Notes under the pieces: model-generated
Seen by the model: only the letters and a program-made list of their open reading frames with translations
The model's database searches: none
What the model was told of the DNA's origin: nothing
Translations under genes and position numbers: made by a program
DNA from: CADEFX01 sp046154585
GTDB taxonomy: Bacteria; Pseudomonadota; Alphaproteobacteria; Rhizobiales; Hyphomicrobiaceae
Assembly (NCBI GenBank): GCA_046154585.1
Contig: JBJXDX010000148.1
Span: 1-64,000 of the forward strand
Reading direction: 5' to 3'
Length of the DNA stretch: 64,000 nt
Part shown: positions 17,198 through 25,455 of the stretch, one piece after another
Numbering within the stretch: the first letter of the stretch is position 1
Layout of the letters: each line of letters begins with the position of its first letter

Positions 17198-17512
17198 ATG
17201 TGGACGCGCGACACACCGGCAGCACAGGCCCTGTCAGAGCATCGGCATCGCATGCTGCTGTCGAACGCCCCGGCCGCCTGGCTCAAGGACTGCGGCGGTC
17301 TCGGTTGGTGGTCTCAGATCAGCGGCACCATGGCTGATGTCGAGGCCGTCGCCGCACGCGATCACGCCGCCGGCACTCTCGATCTCGGCTGGGTATATGG
17401 CGCGCTCATCTGGAGCCATGACGACATGTACCCGGAGCTGCGCAATCAACTCCTGTCGTATCTCGATCCTCAGCGCACCGCAAAGATCAAGCGGAAGAAG
17501 GGGATCGCCTGA
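17198..17512 (+). CDS. Hypothetical protein between fibre genes (104 aa)
   Basis: A 104-residue, Trp- and His-rich, helical-looking protein starting MWTRDTPAAQALSEHRHR, with no membrane span. It lies between two fibre genes and is coupled by TGATG to the Gly-rich fibre gene. Genes in this place often encode fibre assembly chaperones, but there is no sequence evidence for that here. Confidence 0.6.
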   Translation: MWTRDTPAAQALSEHRHRMLLSNAPAAWLKDCGGLGWWSQISGTMADVEAVAARDHAAGTLDLGWVYGALIWSHDDMYPELRNQLLSYLDPQRTAKIKRKKGIA

Positions 17513-18453
17513 TGCCGACGAAGTACATCTTCATCACCGCAACCGGCGCTTCGCAGTGGACCGTGCCAGGAGACTGGAACAACGGCAGCAATGCTATTCA
17601 CTGCATAGGCGCAGGGGCTGGTGGCGGAGATGACGTCACTGGAGGCGGCGGCGGAGGTGGTGGCGGAGCTTATTCCCGAAAAAACAACGTTCCCCTTGTT
17701 CCTGGCGCTTCTGTCGATGTGAATGTTGGAGCTGGTGGCACCGAAGAAGTTTCAGGTGGCGATACATGGTTTGGGCACGAGGAGTCGGCATCCGCGTCAT
17801 GTCTTGCCAAAGGTGGAGACACGACAACCGGAGCTTCCGGGGGCGCTGGAGGACTGGCGTCAGAGGGCATAGGTGACGTCAAGACCAACGGCGGATCAGG
17901 CGGTGGCGCGGCCTCCAGAACTGGCGGCTCAGGCGGAGGCGGAGCCGGTGGCCCCAATTCTCAAGGCGCTGACGGAGGCCCCGGAGGGTTAGAAGGGGAT
18001 CCTGACTTTGGCCCCTACGGAACAAGCGGTGGTGGCGGAGGTGCCAACGGCGGATCGACGGGCGGCACTGGTGCAACTAACGCAGTCGGCGGCGGTCACG
18101 GTGGGCACAATCGAAATGGCACTGGGGGCGGGGCAACGACTAGCGCTGCTGGCTCGGCCGGTGGTGGCGGAGCTGGTGGAGCGCTGTCGTCTCGAAATGG
18201 CGGTGCCGGGTCCATGGAAGAAGTCTGGACGCAGACTTCAAATAGCGCCAAGGCCGGTCCTGGATCTGGGGGCGGTGGGGCCACAACTCAGGGAGAAAGC
18301 GCCTCAGCTGGCGCTGGGGGTGGCTATGGCGGAGGTGGGGGCGGAGTTTTCACAAAAGGCGGCACAGGCACCGCCGGCACAGGCGGCAACGGCCTGATCG
18401 TCATCGAGTACACGCCATCCGGCCTCAAGTGTTCAGCGGGGATCGTCGGATGA
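17512..18453 (+). CDS. Glycine-rich tail fibre protein
   Basis: A 313-residue protein. After a short N-terminal part (KYIFITATGASQWTVPGDWN) almost the whole chain is Gly/Ser/Ala-rich with many GGG runs, resembling the glycine-rich domains of phage fibre tips and adhesins that form polyglycine-II bundles presenting receptor-binding loops. It probably assembles with the neighbouring fibre proteins. The stop overlaps the next start (ATGA at 18450). Confidence 0.7.
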   Translation: MPTKYIFITATGASQWTVPGDWNNGSNAIHCIGAGAGGGDDVTGGGGGGGGGAYSRKNNVPLVPGASVDVNVGAGGTEEVSGGDTWFGHEESASASCLAKGGDTTTGASGGAGGLASEGIGDVKTNGGSGGGAASRTGGSGGGGAGGPNSQGADGGPGGLEGDPDFGPYGTSGGGGGANGGSTGGTGATNAVGGGHGGHNRNGTGGGATTSAAGSAGGGGAGGALSSRNGGAGSMEEVWTQTSNSAKAGPGSGGGGATTQGESASAGAGGGYGGGGGGVFTKGGTGTAGTGGNGLIVIEYTPSGLKCSAGIVG

Positions 18454-20588
18454 CGTTAGACAGCAAAATCTTCGGCAACGAGGACGACTCGGCGCGCGAG
18501 CATCGCTTTGAGAAGCGCCCGGCCATTCCCGAGTCCGACGTGCAGCGTGCAATCGAGCATGTACGCAATGTGGTGTCCGATCTTCAGACCGTCGATGTGT
18601 TGGTGAAGACACCGACGTCGGCTCTATCGGCGGAACGCGTTGTAACTGACACCCCGTCCATCGGATGGGATTGGGCCACAGCCGGTCAAGCGAAGGCGAA
18701 TGTGCAGTTCGCCAGCGAGGCCGAGCACATCACCGGCACCGATACAACCAAGGCTGCCAACGCGGCTGGCGTGCGCGCGGCCATGGACGAAGGTATCTGG
18801 GAAGTCGGAACGATCACCAACGCCGTGACGCTCGACTTGGGCTCGGTGCACAACCTGCGCGTCCTGGTGCAGGGCAATGCCAACCCGTCGTCCTTCGGCA
18901 CCACGCCGAATCTGATCCGCTTCCTCGAGTTCGATACGGCGTCGATCATCATTCACAACTCCACGACGCTGCGCTGCCCTGGTGCCACCAACATCACGAC
19001 GCAAGCGGGCTCGCGCTACATCTGCACGTCCGACAGCTCTGGCAACTGGACAGTGTGGACCGGCTTCCACACCAACGGCGCCATGCAGAACGCGAACTGC
19101 TGGCAGGCGTCCTGGGGCGCGGCCTACTGGGCACGCGGTGCCGTAACGGCAGCAGCCACGACCACGCTGACAACATCGAATGCGCCAATCCAGGTGGTCG
19201 CGGGTAGCACCGGCATCGGCAGCTTCGGCTCCGGTGCGAATCGCGTGCGCTGGCTGAACTTCACCGGCACGCCGCTCATCACGCATAGCTCGGCGCTCGT
19301 TTGCCCGGGCAACGTGAACCTTCAGGTCGCGGCTGGTGCCTGGGCATTCGTGTCGTCGGATGCGTCCGGCAACTGGACCATCATGTTCTACGCGAAGTCC
19401 GACGGCTCGCCGCTCTACTTCGCCAACGACTCGGTGACCAACGCGGCTCTGCGCGACTCGGCGGCCCTGTCGGTCATTGGCCGATCCGCGAACAGCGCTG
19501 GCGATCCTGCCGACATCGCAGCTGCCAACGATGGCGAGGTTCTGCGCCGCTCCGGCACGACGCTCGGCTTCGGCACAGTAGCCACAGCAGGCATCGCCGA
19601 CGACGCGGTGACCTTCGCCAAGATGCAGAACGTCGCCACCGACCGCCTAATGGGTCGCGACACGGCATCAACCGGCGATCCCGAGGAGATCAGCCTGGAC
19701 TCGACGCTGGAGTTCACAGGCTCTGCCTCGATCCGCCGTGCGGCACTCACGGGCGATGTCACTGCCTCGGCTGGATCAAACTCGACGACGATCGCCAACG
19801 ACGCGGTGACCTATGCCAAGATGCAGAACATCTCGGCCACCTCGCGCATTCTCGGTCGCAAGACGTCCGGCGCTGGCGACACCGAGGAATGCACCCTGTC
19901 GGAGGTTTTGGACTTTATCGGCTCGGCCGCGCAAGGCGATATTCTCTATCGGGGATCGTCTGGTTGGGCGCGCTTGGGCGCTGGCACGTCCGGTCAATTT
20001 CTCAAAACGAATGGCGCCGCGGCGAACCCGCAGTGGGACGCCGTTACCGGCGGTGGTGGGCTTGCGCTGCTGACGTCTGGAACAGTGTCATCGGCGGCGA
20101 CTCTTGACGTCGTCTTGACGGGTTATACGTCGTATCGCGGACTTCGCTTTGTGCTCAGCAACTTCGTGCCGGCGACCGACCAGGCCGGCTTGATGATGCG
20201 CGTCTCCACTGACGGCGGCTCGAATTACGACGCCAGTTCGGGCAATTACCGGTATGCGAGCGTTTCGTCGCGGTCGGCAGCGGGCCCGGCGGCATTCAAT
20301 TCAGACTCGGCCACGCGCGTGCAGCTGGTTCGCCCAAGCACCGCGCAGGGTCCCAGCAACGACGCTGCCGAAGGTACGACCGTCATTATCGACATGTTCT
20401 CTCAGACCAGCACCGGATCGAAACAGCTCATCACCTGGGTCGCTTACTACTACGAGGCCACTGCCGGTATCGAGTTCATCACGGGCGGCGGCGTGCGCGA
20501 CACGGCGCAGGACACCGACGCCGTTCGCTTCCTCATGGAGACTGGGAACATCGCGTCCGGCAGCTACGCCGTCTACGGATACGCATAG
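18450..20588 (+). CDS. Large tail fibre protein
   Basis: A 712-residue protein. The N-terminal 60 residues are polar and probably attach to the virion. The middle contains repeated modules such as NDAVTYAKMQN, followed by an RILGRKT-type segment, and two copies of a WLNFTGTPLITHSS/FLEFDTASIIIHNS-like unit near residues 160-290, as is common in fibre shafts. The C-terminal 180 residues form a beta-rich domain that may contact the receptor. ATG 18450 overlaps the Gly-rich gene's stop; the frame start at 18429 would run inside it. Confidence 0.7.
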   Translation: MTLDSKIFGNEDDSAREHRFEKRPAIPESDVQRAIEHVRNVVSDLQTVDVLVKTPTSALSAERVVTDTPSIGWDWATAGQAKANVQFASEAEHITGTDTTKAANAAGVRAAMDEGIWEVGTITNAVTLDLGSVHNLRVLVQGNANPSSFGTTPNLIRFLEFDTASIIIHNSTTLRCPGATNITTQAGSRYICTSDSSGNWTVWTGFHTNGAMQNANCWQASWGAAYWARGAVTAAATTTLTTSNAPIQVVAGSTGIGSFGSGANRVRWLNFTGTPLITHSSALVCPGNVNLQVAAGAWAFVSSDASGNWTIMFYAKSDGSPLYFANDSVTNAALRDSAALSVIGRSANSAGDPADIAAANDGEVLRRSGTTLGFGTVATAGIADDAVTFAKMQNVATDRLMGRDTASTGDPEEISLDSTLEFTGSASIRRAALTGDVTASAGSNSTTIANDAVTYAKMQNISATSRILGRKTSGAGDTEECTLSEVLDFIGSAAQGDILYRGSSGWARLGAGTSGQFLKTNGAAANPQWDAVTGGGGLALLTSGTVSSAATLDVVLTGYTSYRGLRFVLSNFVPATDQAGLMMRVSTDGGSNYDASSGNYRYASVSSRSAAGPAAFNSDSATRVQLVRPSTAQGPSNDAAEGTTVIIDMFSQTSTGSKQLITWVAYYYEATAGIEFITGGGVRDTAQDTDAVRFLMETGNIASGSYAVYGYA

Positions 20589-20597
20589 GGGGTCACT

Positions 20598-20858
20598 GTG
20601 GGAGGTCGGAAGCTGGTCGTTGGCCGCCGCATGATCGAGCGCAAATACACTGATGAGCGGGGCAAGGAACAGGTCGCTCAGGAGTGGGAGAATTTCAGCG
20701 ATTACGCTCCCCTGTCGGCTGAAGACCTGAGGCAACGCGATGTGGACGATGCCGAGTATCGCGCGCGTCTCGATGCGCCTCGGGAGAAGCCCATCGAAGA
20801 TATTGTAAAGGAGCTGCAGAACCGCATTGCGGCGCTGGAAACGCAGGGGCGGACGTGA
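20598..20858 (+). CDS. Small coiled-coil phage protein (86 aa)
   Basis: A GTG start at 20598 gives 86 residues; an ATG at 20631 would give a shorter form. The protein is charged and its C-terminus (PIEDIVKELQNRIAALETQG) is a likely coiled coil. It is the last gene of the plus-strand late block and may be a fibre-associated or chaperone protein. No family is recognised. The following minus-strand genes converge on it. Confidence 0.55.
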   Translation: MGGRKLVVGRRMIERKYTDERGKEQVAQEWENFSDYAPLSAEDLRQRDVDDAEYRARLDAPREKPIEDIVKELQNRIAALETQGRT

Positions 20859-20932
20859 GCAACCCCGACCGAAGGCGGCCGTCGCCAAGGATGACAGCGT
20901 CAAGGCATTGGAGGCATTGACGCACTGACAGC

Positions 20933-21142
20933 CTATTGCATTGCTCGTCCACCTCGGGAGCTGTCTGAAGAGACGTAACCAAACTCCCACCCGCTTTCGC
21001 GCAAGCTCCGAACGATAGCTCCGGCCACACGAAAGTATGCTGTATCGCCTTCGCCACGGCTCCGATCGATTCGTGCGCCCTTATCCCTCAGCTCTTGCGC
21101 GAGCACGAAAGTTAGCCGCTCGTAGTCCGGGTCGAAATCCAT
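20933..21142 (-). CDS. Hypothetical phage protein (69 aa)
   Basis: A 69-residue minus-strand protein, acidic-basic mixed, with no membrane span. It lies 16 bp downstream of another small minus-strand gene and is probably cotranscribed with it. Such short proteins are typical of the early or accessory regions of alphaproteobacterial phages. No motif is recognised. Confidence 0.5.
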   Translation of the reverse strand: MDFDPDYERLTFVLAQELRDKGARIDRSRGEGDTAYFRVAGAIVRSLRESGWEFGYVSSDSSRGGRAMQ

Positions 21143-21158
21143 ATCGCTTCTCCGACCG

Positions 21159-21380
21159 CTATTCGTCCGGCACCGGCCAAACCCGCGGCCTCTCAGAGCC
21201 GATCAGCTCGTCAAGCTCCAGGATCATTGTCCTTATCCGATCTCGCTCGGCGAGCGCGGCGGTGCGAACCATTTCCGTTCCGGGACCATCAATGATGCGG
21301 TCCAATGAGGCATCAACGCCCTTCAGCATTCCTTGGAGATAAGCGCGCCTCTCCCGCCAATGCTCCTTGAGAAAGTCCAT
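21159..21380 (-). CDS. Hypothetical helical phage protein (73 aa)
   Basis: A 73-residue minus-strand protein, nearly all helical and charged (RIIDGPGTEMVRTAALAERD in the middle), with a Pro-rich end. It is like the similarly sized helical protein at 24596-24814, suggesting both belong to one minus-strand array now split by the 21.5-24.5 kb cargo. The function is unknown. Confidence 0.5.
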   Translation of the reverse strand: MDFLKEHWRERRAYLQGMLKGVDASLDRIIDGPGTEMVRTAALAERDRIRTMILELDELIGSERPRVWPVPDE

Positions 21381-21507
21381 CTTGGCCTCGATCCGGTCAG
21401 CACTGGAACATATAGAGAACTCGACGTCAATGTTGTATTGCTTTCAGGCCACTGAGGCGCTGCGCCACAACGGTCTGCGAGAGCATCTTCGTTAGACCAC
21501 CGCCGCT

Positions 21508-21999
21508 ATGCGCTGTCGTGTCTGTCATCGCACCCTTCAAGCTGGTCGCAGGAAATTTTGCTCGCCTGAGTGTGAGATTTTAGGGCGAGTGACGATTTCG
21601 TCTGAAGGATGCTGGCTGTGGTCCGGGCGACGGAATTCTGATGGATATGGCCAGCTCACGATCATCGTGAAGATCAAGCGCCGCGCAGGCGCTCATAGAC
21701 TTTCATACCGATTGTTCAAAGGCGCCATCCCGCGCGGCCAATTGGTGCGTCACACATGCGATAACCCGGCGTGTGTGAACCCAGCCCATCTCGTGCTGGG
21801 AAGTGTGAAAGACAACGTCGCAGATCAGATCGCTCGCGGAAGGCGGCCACTGACGACGCGAAGCAAACTCACCCCCGATGACATCCGGGCTATCCGCTCG
21901 GATCATCGTCCACAGAGGGCGATCGCCCAGCACTATGGGATTTCACAGAAGGCGATTTGGAACATAAAATGCTTCAAGACCTGGGGGAGGGTGAGGTGA
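21508..21999 (+). CDS. HNH endonuclease, homing type
   Basis: A 163-residue protein. The N-terminal zinc-finger-like part has Cys3, Cys6, Cys18 and Cys22. The HNH core is HRLSYRLF ... RHTCDNPACVNPAHL (about residues 70-98), with the usual His/Asn/His positions. Residues about 120-160 (LTPDDIRAIRSD ... QRAIAQHYGISQKAIW) look like a helix-turn-helix DNA-binding end, as in free-standing homing endonucleases of phages. It opens the plus-strand AT-richer cargo block and overlaps the hydrolase gene by 4 bp (GTGA), so the two are cotranslated. Confidence 0.8.
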   Translation: MRCRVCHRTLQAGRRKFCSPECEILGRVTISSEGCWLWSGRRNSDGYGQLTIIVKIKRRAGAHRLSYRLFKGAIPRGQLVRHTCDNPACVNPAHLVLGSVKDNVADQIARGRRPLTTRSKLTPDDIRAIRSDHRPQRAIAQHYGISQKAIWNIKCFKTWGRVR

Positions 22000-23294
22000 T
22001 ACAGCCTTCATCGTCAAAACGTTGGCTTGTTGTGCCACTACTGCTTGCGGCATTTTTCGGAGCGTATTTTCTTACTCGTTCACTGCTCGACGAGCCATTG
22101 ACAGTTGGTTCGCTTACAGACTCGGAAAGAGAGATCAACCGCCGGGCGCGCTTCAGAGACTATTGCCCCTCAATGGAAACACCGAGCGATCCCATTAGGG
22201 TATCCGCAGGACCTACGTCGGATCCAAAAAATCCTTGTGCAAGTGCGGAGAGCTGCACGCTGGTCCCCATCTTTTTTGGTACCAATCGACAATTTTTGTT
22301 TCAACTTCGGGAACCGGAATGGTTCTCCGCCGATCGAAGCCGGAAGCTTTGTTTGGGTCGAGCGTTGGTCACCGTTCCAAAATCAGCAAACCGGCGTAGG
22401 GGAGAGATTCCTCGGCCCAACTATTGGGATTTGTATGCTTTAGCTACGCCACTCGGCGGAGATCCGAGGCGCCACTTCACGATACCTTTTGGCGGAATCA
22501 GCCTATTTCGCGATGCCTATGAAATGGCTGCTGAAATTCGTCGACACTACAATGTAGCCGGTGAGTTCAGGGACCATGCGTTCATCTTCATTCACGGTTA
22601 CAACACGACGTTCGAGCACGCACTTCACAGGGCAGCACAGATTGCTTTTGATTTGGGGGTCGATGGCGAAGCTTTTGGCACGGCACACCTATATAGTTGG
22701 CCATCTGGCGGCGGACTAGCCGATTACCCATACGATTTTGATAGCGCCAGATTGGCAGTTGAGCATTTGCGCGAGTATCTGGAACTAGTTGTTGGCATGA
22801 CTCCGACCAAGAACGTCCATATCATCGCACACAGCATGGGCGCTTGGTTGCTCATGAGCGCATTGAAGGAATGGAACAAATCTGTAGTTGGTCACCGTGT
22901 GCTCAACCAAATAATTTTGGCGGCACCGGACATCGACATTGGTGAGTTCGAGAAGCTCGCCGCGAACGTGCATCAGTTAGCACGCGGCGTGACACTCTAT
23001 GCATCACAAAATGATCTAGCGTTATGGGCATCAATCAGATTCCATCGCGGCACGAACCGCGCGGGCTTTGTGTCACGTAGCGGGCCCGCAATCTTCAGGG
23101 ACATCGATTCCATTGATATCACCGCAATAGGTACAGATGTGTTTTCAAACGGTCATTCGGAGTATGTCAGGAAGGAGGTGCTGAACGATATCGCGCTTTT
23201 GTTCCGCAAGGGTGAGCGCCCGCCGCACGCTAGAACTCCCATGTTGGAGCGCGTTAAGCAGAGTGAGCTAGAGTATTGGAGATACCCGAAGTAG
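21996..23294 (+). CDS. Membrane-anchored DUF900-type alpha/beta hydrolase (cargo)
   Basis: A 432-residue protein from a GTG at 21996, which overlaps the HNH stop and follows GGGGGAGG at about 5 nt; the longer frame from ATG 21957 lies within the HNH gene. After a short basic start comes one membrane span (WLVVPLLLAAFFGAYFL, about residues 10-26), then a Cys-containing linker and an alpha/beta hydrolase domain. IFIHGYNTTF supplies the oxyanion loop, and Ser280 sits in IAHSMGA, the nucleophile elbow with Ala in place of the first Gly. A lipase/esterase-like activity at the membrane is likely; the substrate is unknown. The base composition is clearly more AT-rich than the phage genes. Confidence 0.75.
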   Translation: MIQPSSSKRWLVVPLLLAAFFGAYFLTRSLLDEPLTVGSLTDSEREINRRARFRDYCPSMETPSDPIRVSAGPTSDPKNPCASAESCTLVPIFFGTNRQFLFQLREPEWFSADRSRKLCLGRALVTVPKSANRRRGEIPRPNYWDLYALATPLGGDPRRHFTIPFGGISLFRDAYEMAAEIRRHYNVAGEFRDHAFIFIHGYNTTFEHALHRAAQIAFDLGVDGEAFGTAHLYSWPSGGGLADYPYDFDSARLAVEHLREYLELVVGMTPTKNVHIIAHSMGAWLLMSALKEWNKSVVGHRVLNQIILAAPDIDIGEFEKLAANVHQLARGVTLYASQNDLALWASIRFHRGTNRAGFVSRSGPAIFRDIDSIDITAIGTDVFSNGHSEYVRKEVLNDIALLFRKGERPPHARTPMLERVKQSELEYWRYPK

Positions 23295-23312
23295 GCAGCG
23301 TTGTAGGCCGAC

Positions 23313-23519
23313 TTATTTCCCCTGGGTCCTCTCCCACCGGTCCTTGTTAGCCTGGCGCCAAGTGGGCGTCTTGGACTTGACCCACGTGGGGCCGCGGCCT
23401 GATCGGTAGGGCGCATTGCGCCTTTTCGACACCACGCCCTCCAAGCTCTGGTCCATACACGCCAGCACCGGTGCCTTACCGCCGGTGACTGTCACCGTGA
23501 CCACAGCGGATCGTTGCAC
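23313..23519 (-). pseudogene. Remnant of an ATP-dependent DNA ligase C-terminus
   Basis: The minus strand reads 68 residues that include LEGVVSKRRNAPYRSGRGPT, then WVKSKTPTWRQANKDRWE. This matches the last motif region of ATP-dependent DNA ligases of the LigD/LigC type (usual form: LEGIVSKR..YRSGR..WLK.K...R.AN..R). Nothing upstream continues the ligase, so this is a decayed fragment. It separates the hydrolase and membrane-protein cargo genes and may mark a past recombination point. The identification rests on my memory of the motif. Confidence 0.55.
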
Positions 23520-23597
23520 CTGAGCTTCTCAGCCAGCACGTGACACTGGAGGCGCTCTCGTGCAACCTCTCAGGCGAGCTTCGACGGGGTTGATCGG

Positions 23598-24455
23598 ATG
23601 TCTTTCTCATCTTTCTCTTACCCGATGCTTGTGTTTGTTTCGGTAACGGCCATTCTCTTGATCATCACTTTACCAATCATCCACGCGCGCCGGGTGCCAC
23701 TGCTCAACAAGAAATTCTTCTGGAAGGCAATGGACTATACCTGGTTGGCATTGGCATTCATGTCTTTGGCCATTGCATACGGCGCCTTCCGCATTAGAGA
23801 AGCCGAACTACGAATCACCGAACGGGCCGCTGCAATCGACATAAAAAAAGCGTGGGCCCTTCGCTACTATCAAACAATGAGATCGGCTTCCGCGATAGAG
23901 ATACCCGCTCAGAGCGAGATTGGGTCGCTAACGTGCAAATGGGATGAAGTGCGGCGCGACGCTGAAGCCGAACACAAGCTGGAGCCGTGCCAATGGTTGC
24001 ACACTTCTCATGAGATTTTGTTGCTAACGCCCTTTATTATGGAGCGCGGACTGGAGCGTCTTCCATTATTTTGGATCGACGAACTCTATAGGGTGGGCGA
24101 ACTCCATCCACTTTCCAGCACAGAGACGCAGCAAGTAACAGGCACTCTGATCTCAGCAAACCAATTAAAGGCTGAGGAGGAATTATTGGAATATCTTCGA
24201 GCGCGAGCGCAATGCAATAATATGTCAGATTGGCGTTTCATGAATTACTACACCTTGTACATAGCTAATAACTGCAACCTGGTCCTTGAGCTAATTGATC
24301 AAAGAGTCGCGCTCTCGCGATTGGACGCCATGCTTGCATCGCCTTGGATTCCCAGCTCAAGTTGGCCCTTCATTCTAGCAATTGGTCTGGCTATCCGTGT
24401 TACCCGGACGACAGCAGAGGTTTTCATCGACTACAGGGATCAAAAGTCAGCTTGA
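23598..24455 (+). CDS. Membrane protein of unknown function (cargo, 285 aa)
   Basis: A 285-residue protein with probable membrane spans at about residues 9-29, 45-64 and near the C-terminus (PFILAIGLAIRV). The loop between the second and third spans, about 180 residues, is polar, helical and holds several Cys. No known domain is recognised. The DNA is AT-richer than the phage backbone. It follows the hydrolase gene on the same strand, and both may act at the cell envelope, perhaps as lysogenic-conversion or superinfection-exclusion genes (inference). Its 3' end overlaps the truncated minus-strand gene at 24424-24606. Confidence 0.6.
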   Translation: MSFSSFSYPMLVFVSVTAILLIITLPIIHARRVPLLNKKFFWKAMDYTWLALAFMSLAIAYGAFRIREAELRITERAAAIDIKKAWALRYYQTMRSASAIEIPAQSEIGSLTCKWDEVRRDAEAEHKLEPCQWLHTSHEILLLTPFIMERGLERLPLFWIDELYRVGELHPLSSTETQQVTGTLISANQLKAEEELLEYLRARAQCNNMSDWRFMNYYTLYIANNCNLVLELIDQRVALSRLDAMLASPWIPSSSWPFILAIGLAIRVTRTTAEVFIDYRDQKSA

Positions 24456-24606
24456 ACTGGCCGGTTGTGGCGACGCTCTCCCACTCGCGAGTGTACACAT
24501 AAATGCAGCACAAGTTCGTGCTGCCGCTGCGGACGTGGGATCCTCCTGGCATGCGCTCGACGGTCCATGGGCCAGGGAAGCGCTGCCGAAAGCTTCTAGG
24601 CGTCAT
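24424..24606 (-). CDS. Small protein with truncated C-terminus (60 aa)
   Basis: The minus strand encodes MTPRSFRQRFPGPWTVERMP and, later, YVYTREWESVATTGQFKLTF before a premature end. This looks like the small, widespread Rhizobiales protein whose usual form is FP.PWRVEE.PGG..V...G...AYVY and ends ...LT.DEARRIA. The end is replaced at about 24450, exactly where the plus-strand cargo gene stops, suggesting that insertion of the cargo block cut it. Its start overlaps the stop of the next minus gene by 11 bp, as expected for an operon. Confidence 0.5.
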   Translation of the reverse strand: MTPRSFRQRFPGPWTVERMPGGSHVRSGSTNLCCIYVYTREWESVATTGQFKLTFDPCSR

Positions 24607-24814
24607 CGGCGCGTTGTTCGAGGTGCGCCACCTCCATCATCAGCTCAACCCGGCGCTGGCCGACGAGGCGCACCTGCTCCTGCAGGATTCGGAACGCTTG
24701 CGTCTCGCTGTCCTCAGCGCGCAGCTGCGCCACCCTGTTGATGGTGTCGTTGAGCCATTCCCATTCGCGCGCCACCTCTTCCTCGCGCGCCTTGAGGTCA
24801 GTCAGCCGGTCCAT
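24596..24814 (-). CDS. Helical hypothetical phage protein (72 aa)
   Basis: A 72-residue protein starting MDRLTDLKAREEEVAREWEW, almost entirely charged helix, probably a coiled coil. The ATG at 24814 is chosen because GGGGGGA stands directly upstream; the frame also has an ATG at 24826. It lies in the minus-strand series of small genes between 24.4 and 25.4 kb. No family is recognised. Confidence 0.6.
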   Translation of the reverse strand: MDRLTDLKAREEEVAREWEWLNDTINRVAQLRAEDSETQAFRILQEQVRLVGQRRVELMMEVAHLEQRADDA

Positions 24815-24835
24815 GTATCCCCCCATGGGCTACTG

Positions 24836-25168
24836 TTAATGCCGGGCCCAGAAACCGTCAGGCGCTGGTGTTGCGGCTGCCCGTGCCGCCTGCTGCTGGC
24901 GCCAGCGCTTGCGCAGCACCTTGTCCGGCGGCAGCATCCTGCGCGCAGCACGAACGAACTCGTTCTCGCTCTGCACGGTGTTGGCGAGCGCATGCAGCGC
25001 GATCTCTTCGTATGCCGCGAACATGATGGACTGCACCGTGTCGTAGTCGCGTTCGCATAGCTTCAACACGTCGTCGACGACAGTCTTGAGACCCGCAGCG
25101 GCGGACTGCTGAATCAGATCGATGGCGGCGCGAATATGCGGTTCATGCTCTGTTGGGATTTTGCTCAT
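24836..25168 (-). CDS. Hypothetical helical phage protein (110 aa)
   Basis: A 110-residue helical protein with a basic, Gln/Arg/Ala-rich C-terminus (KRWRQQQAARAAATP). No membrane span or catalytic motif is seen. Its ATG overlaps the stop of the upstream minus-strand gene (ends at 25165), so the two are cotranslated. It may bind nucleic acid, given the basic tail, but this is a guess. Confidence 0.6.
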   Translation of the reverse strand: MSKIPTEHEPHIRAAIDLIQQSAAAGLKTVVDDVLKLCERDYDTVQSIMFAAYEEIALHALANTVQSENEFVRAARRMLPPDKVLRKRWRQQQAARAAATPAPDGFWARH

Positions 25169-25374
25169 CGGTAGGCCTCATAGACTGACGCGCTGGTACT
25201 GCAGCACTTGGTGCACCGCAGACGGCGGGATACCTCGCTGACCGGGGTCGAAGGGGGCAAACGGTCAGCGAGCTTCGCGGGGAACAGCAGTGCTTCTCGC
25301 CGGCACGCATGGCACTTGATCTGCAGACAGCCCTTGAGCTTCATCAGATCCGCCAATGTGGTCTCGCCGGACAT
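25165..25374 (-). CDS. Small zinc-ribbon-like protein (69 aa)
   Basis: A 69-residue protein from ATG 25374 (a longer frame starts at 25416). It has KCHAC near residue 18 and RCTKCCS near residue 57, a two-CxxC layout typical of a zinc ribbon, preceded by a helix (TTLADLMKLKG). Similar small zinc-ribbon proteins occur in alphaproteobacterial phages and genomic islands; the function is unknown. It is cotranslated with the downstream gene. Confidence 0.6.
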   Translation of the reverse strand: MSGETTLADLMKLKGCLQIKCHACRREALLFPAKLADRLPPSTPVSEVSRRLRCTKCCSTSASVYEAYR

Positions 25375-25455
25375 GTCGAGAAGAAAGAACAAAATGGGAA
25401 CATCGTCAAGGCGCAAATTGCATTGTGGATCTGGCGCGCTGATCCGTCATCGGGG

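Noticed and set aside
24503..25060. 185-codon plus-strand frame
   Set aside because: It lies opposite three coupled minus-strand genes with good ribosome sites and gives no recognisable protein.
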